Assembly: GCA_034003745.1 (NCBI GenBank)
Contig: JAVEYA010000099.1
Coordinates: 1 to 8,017, forward strand
DNA: 8,017 nucleotides
Direction of reading: 5' to 3'
Source: JAVEYA01 sp034003745
Lineage (GTDB): Bacteria > Bacillota > Peptococcia > DRI-13 > PHAD01
The notes beneath the pieces are model-generated. The model was not told where the DNA came from, made no database searches, and saw nothing but the letters and a program-made list of their open reading frames with translations. This document shows positions 1 to 6,363 of the stretch, piece after piece; the stretch's first letter is position 1; each line of letters opens with the position of its first letter. The position numbers and the translations under genes were made by a program.

Positions 1-1744
1 CGCTAAGCCCGGATAGGGCCTCCTGCGGCTTGTTGTGCAGAATGGCCAGGCGGGCCAGGCAAAGACTGCCGCAGATGACCAGGCACAGTTGATTCTTTGT
101 TTTGGCTTTGAAAATCGTTTTATATGCCGCCAGTTCCGCCTGGACCAAGTCGCCTGTTTCCAGACAATATTCCGCGCGGGCCGCATGCTCGAAGCCCGTC
201 CCGCATCCGTTAGACACGTGGGTATAATAGTCGGTGTTTTCTTCAATAGTCTCCACCAAAGACAGCAGTTTGCCCCTTTCCCTGTGGTAGAGATAAAGCG
301 TATGGGGTGAACCGAAGGTAAAGCTCTCTGTAGCGTTGGCAATGCGGGAACTGGTTCCGCCAAACAGGTCGTAAGCCTTTTTCTGATACTCGCTCATCCG
401 CGGCGCATCGTTAAATTGCAGTACGCTTTCGGCCAAAGCAATTTCCCCCAAGATCTGCTCCTTGTCTACCAGGTTTTGTTCCGCCTCGTAAAATACTTTG
501 GCTTCGTATAACATGCGGGCTCCTTCCTCAGGATCTATTACTCCAAGATAAGAGTAAATGTAGGTGAGATAAGCCAGTGGGCGGGAAAGCTTAAGGGCTT
601 TGTCTATATCGGTAAAAGCCCTGATCACGGTCTGGGGGGCCCGGTCAAAAACTTCCGTGGAACCGGGGCGTTCAAAAATATCCAGAATTTTTCCGAATGA
701 GCCCGCCTGATGATAAAAGTGAATGGCTTCGATATACTTATCCGCTCTGGCGCAGTAATCGCCGCAGCGGGCCAGCAGAGAGTATTTATCCAAATCTGAA
801 ATGGCAAACAACTCATTCAGCATTGCTTTTAAGATGGCATGTATGCTGTAAACTTTGTTTTTATTGTCATATCGTAAAAAGCAGTTATTCGCGGCAATTT
901 CGTGGATCAGCTCGCCCGATCTTTGATTTCCCGTTACAAAAACAGCCCCGTCCAGGGTAAAGCTGTCTAAAAGAGAAAGCTTAAGCAGGATAATCTGTGT
1001 TTCCCTGTCAAATTTATCGTAGACAGCTGTCTTCATCAGCCGTGTGACATCTCTGATATCCTCAATTCTTTTATCCTCGGCATATTTCAGAAGAGCCAGG
1101 TAAATAGCCGCCGTCCACCCGTCAGTGTTTATATGCAGCCGCTTTAGTTCCTCCGGTGTAAGCGGGAATCCGTTTTGGGCAAAAAGCTTACCTGTTTCTT
1201 CCTTGTTAAACTCAAAGCTATCCTGGGAAAGCTCTATACACAGACCCTTCAAAGATAGCTCCTCTACCGGGATTTTCGGAAGGGTGCGGCTAATTAGCAC
1301 GATATGCAGGTTATTAAGTGCAGCCCGGGCAAAAAAAGTGAGCAGGCCGTCCATAAGCTCGCTTCTGTTTTCGTGGTAATCATCTATGACTATAACTGTA
1401 CGCTCTGCTAACGCATTTTTTATTAGGTCCAGGATACGTTCCATATCTACGGTGGTCTGCGGAAATCCGTGCTCGGCCAAGCGTTTTGCCAGCTTGGGAT
1501 TTAGTTCTGAAAGACTTTGACAGAATTTCTGCCACATCCACAGTTCATCATATTCCCCACTGTTTAAAGACAGCCAGGCGTAGCGAAAGTTCCTTCTGGA
1601 GTTAAGGAAGTCTTTTACTGCCGTTGTCTTCCCATAGCCAATAGAAGAGAGAAGCAGAAAAAGCGGAACTTGAAATATCCCTTCCAGTATTTTGTTGATA
1701 CGCTTCCGCTGCAATAATTTTGGTTTAAATAATTTACCGGTCAT
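1..1744 (-). CDS. MalT/LuxR-type ATP-dependent transcriptional regulator, partial (3' end beyond window)
   Basis: The reverse strand is open from an ATG at 1744 to base 1 (581 codons). The ATG follows GAGGTGG at a 5-nt spacing. Seen: a P-loop SSIGYGKTT (residues 33-41) in the place and style of the MalT-family APAGYGKTT; a Walker B VIVIDDYH (117-124); a SRTLPKIP stretch (152-159) and TDGW (207-210), both typical of the STAND NTPase module of MalT/LuxR regulators. From about residue 300 onward the sequence is helical and TPR-like. Known for the family: large signal-dependent activators of about 850-900 residues that bind ATP and an inducer, oligomerise, and bind DNA through a C-terminal LuxR helix-turn-helix. 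Here that HTH would lie to the left of the window and is not seen, so DNA binding is inferred. It follows the carD terminator, so it is probably its own transcription unit. Ligand and targets are unknown. Confidence 0.88.
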   Translation of the reverse strand, partial: MTGKLFKPKLLQRKRINKILEGIFQVPLFLLLSSIGYGKTTAVKDFLNSRRNFRYAWLSLNSGEYDELWMWQKFCQSLSELNPKLAKRLAEHGFPQTTVDMERILDLIKNALAERTVIVIDDYHENRSELMDGLLTFFARAALNNLHIVLISRTLPKIPVEELSLKGLCIELSQDSFEFNKEETGKLFAQNGFPLTPEELKRLHINTDGWTAAIYLALLKYAEDKRIEDIRDVTRLMKTAVYDKFDRETQIILLKLSLLDSFTLDGAVFVTGNQRSGELIHEIAANNCFLRYDNKNKVYSIHAILKAMLNELFAISDLDKYSLLARCGDYCARADKYIEAIHFYHQAGSFGKILDIFERPGSTEVFDRAPQTVIRAFTDIDKALKLSRPLAYLTYIYSYLGVIDPEEGARMLYEAKVFYEAEQNLVDKEQILGEIALAESVLQFNDAPRMSEYQKKAYDLFGGTSSRIANATESFTFGSPHTLYLYHRERGKLLSLVETIEENTDYYTHVSNGCGTGFEHAARAEYCLETGDLVQAELAAYKTIFKAKTKNQLCLVICGSLCLARLAILHNKPQEALSGLS

Positions 1745-1870
1745 ATTTTCCACCTCATCCTATGGCTATTTTCTCCATTGTTAAAATGAATCCCTTTTTT
1801 CACCCGGCACAGTTCATCGTTATAGGGTACCTCACAAAAAAGCTGTATAGGAATATTTCAGCCAATTTAA

Positions 1871-1896
1871 AAGAAAAAACCCCAAAGATGGGGTTT
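1871..1896 (-). terminator. Intrinsic terminator after carD
   Basis: On the reverse strand an 8-bp stem AAACCCCA/TGGGGTTT (1877-1884 with 1889-1896) with a 4-nt loop is followed by a run of T (complement of 1871-1876) and a further T-rich stretch. It lies 44 bp past the carD stop and before the ATG of the LuxR-type gene, so it should separate the two units. The forward side has only a weak T tract, so leftward transcription is the likely direction. Confidence 0.85.
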
Positions 1897-1939
1897 GATT
1901 TAAAATCATATTTATATATCCAAATCAATAAAAAGATAA

Positions 1940-2407
1940 CTACTCTTTAATAGCCATCTCAAGTAAGTCATCAGCCTCCATGTGATTAAGCCCTTTAACC
2001 AGCATCAGTTCACTAGTTAAGACTTGTCGGGCATTATCCAACATCATTTTATCTCCTGCGGCAAGAGCCTTTTTCTTACTCATGCGTGTTAAGTCACGGA
2101 TTACCTGGGCTCCTTCGTATATATCACCGCTTTTCATTTTATTAAGGTTGTTGCGATAGCGATGATTGGGGTTGGCTATTATATCCGATTCCGCATGATT
2201 AAAATTTTTCAATACATCTTCCAATATATCTAAATCAACAATCTTCCGTATTCCTATTTTTGAGCCCGTTGGAAGCATTACTTGCATGTTTTTGATGTTC
2301 ATTACATAGTAAAACTTCTTTTTACCAAGAATCTCTCGTTCGTCAATTGCTTCAATAATACTTGCCCCATGCATGGGATAAACAATCTTATCGCCAATCT
2401 GGTACAT
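1940..2407 (-). CDS. CarD/CdnL family RNA polymerase-binding transcriptional regulator
   Basis: The protein has 155 residues from the ATG at 2407. An in-frame GTG at 2416 gives three more residues, but it is fused to the Shine-Dalgarno itself; the ATG sits 5 nt after GGAGGTGA, so I choose the ATG. The N-terminal part (about 1-60), beginning MYQIGDKIVYPMHGAS, is the CarD/TRCF RNA-polymerase-interacting domain. The rest (about 65-155) is the helical DNA-binding part, with SGDIYEGAQVIRDL (93-106) and DNARQVLTSEL (124-134) as family hallmarks. Known for the family: it binds the RNAP beta lobe and stabilises the open complex, classically at rRNA promoters. Odd: in M. tuberculosis CarD and several others a Trp sits before the RRY motif; here, as aligned by eye, NPNHRYRNN puts Pro80 at that place. 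It has two candidate promoters of its own and a terminator. Confidence 0.93.
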   Translation of the reverse strand: MYQIGDKIVYPMHGASIIEAIDEREILGKKKFYYVMNIKNMQVMLPTGSKIGIRKIVDLDILEDVLKNFNHAESDIIANPNHRYRNNLNKMKSGDIYEGAQVIRDLTRMSKKKALAAGDKMMLDNARQVLTSELMLVKGLNHMEADDLLEMAIKE

Positions 2408-2432
2408 GAAACTCACCTCCTACGGTTTATTA

Positions 2433-2460
2433 AGTATACCATGATTGATTGTATTTGTAA
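2433..2460 (-). promoter_or_regulatory. Candidate carD promoter P2 (proximal)
   Basis: The reverse strand reads TTACAA (2455-2460), a 16-bp spacer, then TATACT (2433-2438), a good -10 match. Initiation near 2426 would leave a leader of only about 20 nt that still includes the ribosome binding site (complement of about 2412-2420). Inferred from sequence match only. Confidence 0.5.
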
Positions 2461-2467
2461 AAATTTT

Positions 2468-2496
2468 ATACTACCATAATTAAATTTAAGTGTCAA
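2468..2496 (-). promoter_or_regulatory. Candidate carD promoter P1 (distal)
   Basis: The reverse strand reads a perfect -35 TTGACA (2491-2496), a 17-bp spacer, then TAGTAT (2468-2473), a 4 of 6 match to the -10 consensus. The surrounding DNA is very AT-rich. Its -35 box sits one base from the stop codon of the small fragment at 2498-2572. With the proximal candidate this would give carD two start sites. Confidence 0.6.
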
Positions 2497-2497
2497 T

Positions 2498-2572
2498 TTA
2501 ATTTACCTGATACCCATGATAACTTTTTTCTAAAGGTAACTGCTTATCTTTTCTTCTCATTTTATTAAACAT
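2498..2572 (-). pseudogene. Possible 5' remnant of a pyridoxamine-5'-phosphate-oxidase-like (Nim-type) gene
   Basis: A 24-codon reading frame starts at an ATG (2572) preceded by AAAGGAA with about 7 nt spacing. Its first residues, MFNKMRRKDKQLPLEK, resemble from memory the typical start of small FMN-binding pyridoxamine-5'-phosphate-oxidase family proteins in Firmicutes (MFREMRRK.QxLS.EE style). After that the match ends, and a stop follows eight residues later, directly before the carD -35 box. A plausible promoter lies upstream. I read it as the start of a gene whose body has been deleted; a real short peptide or coincidence remains possible. The full family protein would be about 150 residues. 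Confidence 0.35.
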
Positions 2573-2601
2573 ATGTAGTTCCTTTCATACTTTCAGTAAC
2601 T

Positions 2602-2630
2602 ATTTTATAGCCATCGCCAAATTCTCACAA
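2602..2630 (-). promoter_or_regulatory. Candidate promoter for the small fragment at 2498-2572
   Basis: The reverse strand reads TTGTGA (2625-2630, 4 of 6), a 17-bp spacer, then TAAAAT (2602-2607, 5 of 6). It would start transcription about 20-25 bp before the ATG at 2572. If active, transcripts would run on into carD, as no terminator is visible between. Confidence 0.4.
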
Positions 2631-2674
2631 GATACCAGTGATTAACATCGCTAACCAGATCTAAACATGCAGCA

Positions 2675-2890
2675 TTATTTTTGCTCCTTATCCCTGTTCC
2701 AGTCAAGTGCCGCCCCAATGGCAACCCCTAAAACTATACCCATAGCAATATTATCGAATGCCGCTCCCATTGCAACACCTAAAGCAATACCTATACCGAT
2801 AAAATACCCATTTCCAGGCGACCACTTTTTAGGCTTTTTTTCGCTTTTATTAGAGTTTTCAACCTTGTTATTCTTTTCGAAATCATTCAT
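2675..2890 (-). CDS. Small glycine-zipper membrane protein
   Basis: The protein has 71 residues from the ATG at 2890, which follows GGAGGG by 8 nt; an upstream ATG at 2917 lacks a site. Residues 1-27 are very polar (Asn, Lys, Glu). Residues 28-62 are hydrophobic and glycine-rich, and the tail DWNRDKEQK is charged. The hydrophobic part is a tandem duplication with a 17-residue period: G34, G38, G42 and D46 match G51, G55, G59 and D63 (GIALGVAMGAAFD against GIVLGVAIGAALD). GxxxG spacing of this kind is known to pack membrane helices, so a helical hairpin that self-associates is likely. No function is recognised. It lies between two other leftward genes with no clear terminator after it. Confidence 0.75.
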   Translation of the reverse strand: MNDFEKNNKVENSNKSEKKPKKWSPGNGYFIGIGIALGVAMGAAFDNIAMGIVLGVAIGAALDWNRDKEQK

Positions 2891-2928
2891 AAAATGAACC
2901 CTCCAAAAAACATACAATTATCATTGCT

Positions 2929-2988
2929 TCACAAGAACTCAACTCCCCTGAGGTGCCAGTCCACGGGGTTATAGCCGAGAACCGTCAT
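2929..2988 (-). other. GC-rich structured stretch with a 19-codon frame overlapping the upstream stop
   Basis: This stretch is clearly more GC-rich than its AT-rich flanks. On the reverse strand an ATG (2988-2986) overlaps the TGA of the membrane protein gene as ATGA and opens a frame reading MTVLGYNPVDWHLRGVEFL. The same DNA can fold two ways: CCCC (2945-2948) with GGGG (2965-2968) plus an inner GTG/CAC, or the reverse-strand ACGGTT pairing with AACC and GT around a 9-nt loop. There is no T-run, so it is not an ordinary terminator, and no Shine-Dalgarno of its own. It could be a coupled peptide, a piece of a dispersed repeat or insertion element, or an RNA structure; I cannot choose. Confidence 0.3.
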
Positions 2989-3434
2989 TTAGAATAAGGA
3001 TTTATTCTAAACAAATTAATTTGGAAAAGGAAACCAAGGGTACCGCCAAAAAGAGTTGAACCAATAATATGTATACCATAATCGTTTAAAGGCCTTGGGT
3101 CAATTAATCTGGGCCCTTCAATAAGCCAAACAAAGATTGTTTCCATCAATACCCACGCGATTAAACCTGTGATCACTCCTTTAGGTATTAAATAGTCTAA
3201 GCCTAATTTTTTTGTTGCATAGTAAAAGAGAATACTAATAGAAGCGCCAATAATATAGGTTATAATCAGCCCAATTATTGATGAGGGCCTATTTAATGTG
3301 ATGACCAGGCTGCTTAATTGGTAAACACTGTATTTGCCCAATCCCATAAAAACGAAAATCCTCGTAATGATTTCGTATGGGATTGTAGCCAATGCGCCTA
3401 TGAGTCCTGCAATTAAGGGCTTGTCGTATTTCAA
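2985..3434 (-). CDS. Conserved-looking multi-pass membrane protein of unknown function
   Basis: I choose a TTG start at 3434 (8 nt after AAGGTG), giving 149 residues beginning MKYDKPLIAGLIG; a GTG at 3443 would add three residues but abuts the Shine-Dalgarno. Four hydrophobic segments are visible: about residues 6-31, 49-72, 83-108 and 121-141. Polar loops include LNRPSS and EGPRLIDPRPLNDYG. There is no signal peptide, enzyme motif or metal site I recognise, and I do not know the family. The stop TGA overlaps an ATG as ATGA. It is transcribed divergently from rph across a 245-bp region, and is followed leftward by the glycine-zipper gene, possibly in one transcript. A shared membrane role of the two is only a guess. 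Confidence 0.8.
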   Translation of the reverse strand: MKYDKPLIAGLIGALATIPYEIITRIFVFMGLGKYSVYQLSSLVITLNRPSSIIGLIITYIIGASISILFYYATKKLGLDYLIPKGVITGLIAWVLMETIFVWLIEGPRLIDPRPLNDYGIHIIGSTLFGGTLGFLFQINLFRINPYSK

Positions 3435-3634
3435 ATAAAACACACCTTAATCATTTTAAAAGTTGATTATTATTTATTATTATGAATAAAAGGATACTCT
3501 ATACAAATCCCAGACAAAGTTGAGATTGTTTCACTGATTTTATTTGCTTATAAAAGGATATCTCTTGAATCTCTCTACTTTAATTATAACAAATAAAAAA
3601 TTATAAATGCAGACTGTTTGTTCCCCTGTGCCGC

Positions 3635-3643
3635 TGCTATAAT
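3635..3643 (+). promoter_or_regulatory. Extended -10 promoter of rph
   Basis: TGC followed by a perfect TATAAT (3638-3643) forms an extended -10. The -35 position has only a poor match (TGTTTG at 3615-3620, 17-bp spacer), as extended -10 promoters allow. Transcription would start near 3650, inside the inverted repeat, giving a leader of about 30 nt. Confidence 0.7.
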
Positions 3644-3661
3644 GCATAATACGTTTATGCA
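3643..3661. promoter_or_regulatory. Operator-like inverted repeat at the rph start site
   Basis: TGCATAATACGTTTATGCA is a perfect 7-bp inverted repeat (TGCATAA/TTATGCA) around a 5-bp centre. It begins at the last base of the -10 box and covers the expected start site, ending 5 bp before the AAAGGAGG ribosome binding site (3666-3673). The placement fits a repressor operator; a weak 5' hairpin in the mRNA is the alternative. No matching regulator is identified. It does not resemble the GC-rich rifamycin-associated element known from actinomycetes. Confidence 0.5.
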
Positions 3662-3679
3662 ATTTAAAGGAGGAAACGG

Positions 3680-6229
3680 ATGGGTTCCTGTGTACTTGGT
3701 TTTCAGGATATTGACAAAACCAACCGCCTGGTTGTAGGGGGTAAAGGCGTGAACCTGGGGGAACTAACCAGGATTGCAGGCATTCACGTACCGGATGGCT
3801 TTTGTATTTCTACTGCAGCCTTTCAAAGAATCATAGGGAAAACGCCGTCCCTTAATAATTTGCTTGATCAGTTGGCGCTTTTAAAGGTGGAAGGCCGAAA
3901 TAGAATTGCTGAACTTTGTGTTGAGATTCGCAGGGTCATCGAAGAAGTCTCCATCCCTGAAGACATTCGTGAAGAGATTATCCGCCATCTCCTCAGGCTC
4001 GGAGAAAACAATGCCTATGCCATACGCTCCAGCGCCACGGCAGAGGATTTGCCCTGGGCCTCCTTTGCAGGACAACAGGATACATATTTGAACATAATCG
4101 GCAAGGCGGCCATCCTCCAGCATATCAGCAAATGCTGGGCCTCGCTGTTTACCGAACGGGCAGTAGCTTACCGTCTGCAAAACGGTTTCGACCACCGTAA
4201 AGTCCATCCGGCTGTGATTGTTCAAAAAATGGTCTGCCCGCAAGCGGCGGGAATTCTGTTTACTGCCGATCCTGTCACCGGTAACAGAAAGGTCCTATCC
4301 ATTGAGGCCGGTTTCGGGCTCGGCGAGGACCTGGTCTCCGGCCGGGTGAATGCCGATATCTATAAGGTGCGTGACGAAAAGATTTTTACCAAGAAGGTAC
4401 GGCAGAACAAACCGGCCCTGACGGATACGCAGATTTTGCAGCTGGAGCGCCTGGGCAGAAAGATCGAAGCCCATTTCGGCTGCCCCCAGGACATCGAATG
4501 GTGTTTGGAGGATGATATCTTTTATATTGTCCAGAGCCGGCCAATCACAACTATATATCCAATCCCGGAAGCGAACGATCAGGGGAATCATGTTTACGTA
4601 TCTGTCGGGCACCAGCAAATGATGACCGATCCCTTGAAACCATTAGGAATGTCGATATTTCAACGAACCTCTTTGGGGCCCAGGTTTAAAGCCGGGGGAA
4701 GGCTGTTTGTTGATGTTGCGCCTATGCTGATCTCACCTGACAGCAGAGAAATGTTATTAGATACCATGGGACAACATGATCCGCTCATGAAAGACGCCCT
4801 CATGACTATAGTAGAGCGAGAAGATTTTATAAAATCATTACCCAATGATGAGAAAGAACAGAATCCCGGCAGAAGCAATAAAGGCACATCATCTGCAGGT
4901 TTTCATACAGAAATCGAAAATGATCCGGCTATCGTTTCTGATTTGATTAGGAACACGCAGTCATCGCTGGCGGAGTTAAAACATAACATCCAAAAAAAAT
5001 CAGGAGTAGACTTATTTGATTTTATCCTGGAAGATCTCCAGCAATTAAAGAGGATTCTATTTGACCCGCAAAGTTCGGCTGTATGGACGGCTGCTATCAA
5101 TGCTTCAGCATGGATCAATGAAAAGATGGAGGCGTGGTTGGGCGAAAAAAACGCAGCGGACGTACTCTCTCAATCCGTACCCAACAATATTACTGCAGAA
5201 ATGGGTCTGGCGCTGTTGGACGTCGCCGATATGATTCGTCCTTATCCGGAAGTGATCGCTTATTTACAACAGGTAAAAGAGGAGGACTTTTTGGCTGAAC
5301 TGATGAAGTTTGAGGGCAGTCAGGAAATCCGGAACGCTATTTCTGCGTATCTCCATAAATACGGAATGCGCTGTGCCGGAGAAATCGACATAACGAACCC
5401 TCGCTGGAGCGAAAAACCAACTGCCCTTGTCCCGCTGATTCTCAGTAACCTCAAAAACTTTGCGCCCAATGAGGCCAAACGGAAACTTGAGCAAGGCCGG
5501 CAGGAAGCTTTACAAAAAGAACAAGCGCTATTAGAACGGCTGAAGCAATTGCCGGATGGGGAACAAAAAGCCCAGGAGACAAAAGAAAAGATCTGCCTGC
5601 TTCGCAATTTCAGCGGGTTTAGGGAATATCCCAAATACGGCATGGTTAATCGCTACTTCATCTATAAACAGGCTTTGCTGAAAGAAGCCGAACAGCTCGT
5701 ACAAACAGGCGTAATTCAGGAAAAAGAAGATATCTATTATCTCACTTTTGAAGAACTTCGCGAAGCCGTACGCACACATATTCTGGACTACCCGATTATC
5801 CGCAAACGAAAAGACGAGTACAAATACTATGAAAAACTGACGCCTCCGCGTGTTATCACTTCTGAGGGTGAAATCATCGCCGGAGCGTACAAGCGGGAAA
5901 ACCTCCCGGCGGCCGCGATTGCAGGCCTGCCTGTTTCTTCCGGAATTATAGAGGGGCGGGCGCGCATTATCTTAAACATGGAAGAGGCCGCCCTGGAAGA
6001 GGGGGATATCTTAGTCACTTCCTTTACCGACCCGAGCTGGACGCCCTTATTTTTATCTGTAAAAGGCCTGGTTACTGAAGTTGGCGGGCTGATGACCCAC
6101 GGAGCGGTTATCGCCCGTGAATATGGCTTGCCGGCAGTTATCGGCGTAGAAAACGCCACTAAACTGATTAAAGACGGACAGAGAATCCAGGTAAATGGAA
6201 CAGAAGGGTATGTGGAAATCCTCCTCTAA
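3680..6229 (+). CDS. rph: Rifampin phosphotransferase (PEP-synthase-like dikinase)
   Basis: The protein has 849 residues; the ATG follows AAAGGAGG by 6 nt. From memory it aligns end to end with Listeria RPH (867 residues). Known reaction: ATP + rifamycin + water give 21-phosphorifamycin, AMP and phosphate, through a phosphohistidine carried between the ATP and drug sites. Seen: an ATP-grasp domain (about 1-292) with GGKG (Lys22), IRSSATAEDLP (Arg116) and DIEW...QSRPIT (Glu273, Gln285, Arg287); a central drug-binding domain (about 303-740) with HQQMMTDPLKPLG, KYGMRCAGEIDIT and FREYPKYGMVNRYF; and a swivelling His domain (about 750-849) with GGLMTHGAVIAREYGLPAV, catalytic His807. Odd: about 23 residues are missing in frame near residues 238-240, and the loop MSIFQRTSLGPRFKAGG (324-340) differs from Listeria. 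A related dikinase for another substrate is possible. No terminator follows, so the secreted-protein gene may be co-transcribed. Confidence 0.92.
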   Translation: MGSCVLGFQDIDKTNRLVVGGKGVNLGELTRIAGIHVPDGFCISTAAFQRIIGKTPSLNNLLDQLALLKVEGRNRIAELCVEIRRVIEEVSIPEDIREEIIRHLLRLGENNAYAIRSSATAEDLPWASFAGQQDTYLNIIGKAAILQHISKCWASLFTERAVAYRLQNGFDHRKVHPAVIVQKMVCPQAAGILFTADPVTGNRKVLSIEAGFGLGEDLVSGRVNADIYKVRDEKIFTKKVRQNKPALTDTQILQLERLGRKIEAHFGCPQDIEWCLEDDIFYIVQSRPITTIYPIPEANDQGNHVYVSVGHQQMMTDPLKPLGMSIFQRTSLGPRFKAGGRLFVDVAPMLISPDSREMLLDTMGQHDPLMKDALMTIVEREDFIKSLPNDEKEQNPGRSNKGTSSAGFHTEIENDPAIVSDLIRNTQSSLAELKHNIQKKSGVDLFDFILEDLQQLKRILFDPQSSAVWTAAINASAWINEKMEAWLGEKNAADVLSQSVPNNITAEMGLALLDVADMIRPYPEVIAYLQQVKEEDFLAELMKFEGSQEIRNAISAYLHKYGMRCAGEIDITNPRWSEKPTALVPLILSNLKNFAPNEAKRKLEQGRQEALQKEQALLERLKQLPDGEQKAQETKEKICLLRNFSGFREYPKYGMVNRYFIYKQALLKEAEQLVQTGVIQEKEDIYYLTFEELREAVRTHILDYPIIRKRKDEYKYYEKLTPPRVITSEGEIIAGAYKRENLPAAAIAGLPVSSGIIEGRARIILNMEEAALEEGDILVTSFTDPSWTPLFLSVKGLVTEVGGLMTHGAVIAREYGLPAVIGVENATKLIKDGQRIQVNGTEGYVEILL

Positions 6230-6311
6230 AATATCGCATCTTTTTATTAGGGCCTTTAGCCATAAATTGCATGAAACTTTCACTGAACATCCCGGTCTAT
6301 ATGTTAAGGAA

Positions 6312-6330
6312 ACTGCTTTTCGAGAGCAGT
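6312..6330. repeat. Short inverted repeat between rph and the BsuPI gene
   Basis: ACTGCT (6312-6317) and AGCAGT (6325-6330) form a 6-bp stem with a 7-nt loop. No T-run follows, so it is unlikely to be a full terminator. It lies 18 bp before the GGAGG of the downstream gene and could modulate message stability or regulator binding. It may equally be chance. Confidence 0.3.
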
Positions 6331-6363
6331 ATTCCAAGATCATACTATGGAGGTTGACAAAAA

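Noticed and set aside
35..1379. Forward-strand open frames at 35-310, 697-960 and 1125-1379
   Set aside because: They lie opposite the LuxR-type regulator, which is continuously open on the reverse strand with recognisable ATPase motifs; the forward frames lack ribosome sites and family features.
1762..1950. Forward 62-codon frame
   Set aside because: It runs through the carD terminator, is low in complexity and lacks a ribosome binding site.
2929..2968. Rho-independent terminator for the 2985-3434 gene
   Set aside because: The CCCC/GGGG stem is interrupted and has no T-run on the reverse strand.
3444..3679. Rifamycin-associated element or riboswitch upstream of rph
   Set aside because: No GC-rich 19-bp actinomycete-type motif and no riboswitch fold is visible; only the AT-rich palindrome and extended -10 are present, and the leader is too short for an aptamer.
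3881..6159. Several reverse-strand frames inside 3680-6229
   Set aside because: They are antisense shadows of rph, whose whole length is covered by family motifs.
6354..6359. TTGACA resembling a -35 box
   Set aside because: It overlaps the ribosome binding site of the BsuPI gene; a promoter there would start inside the coding region.
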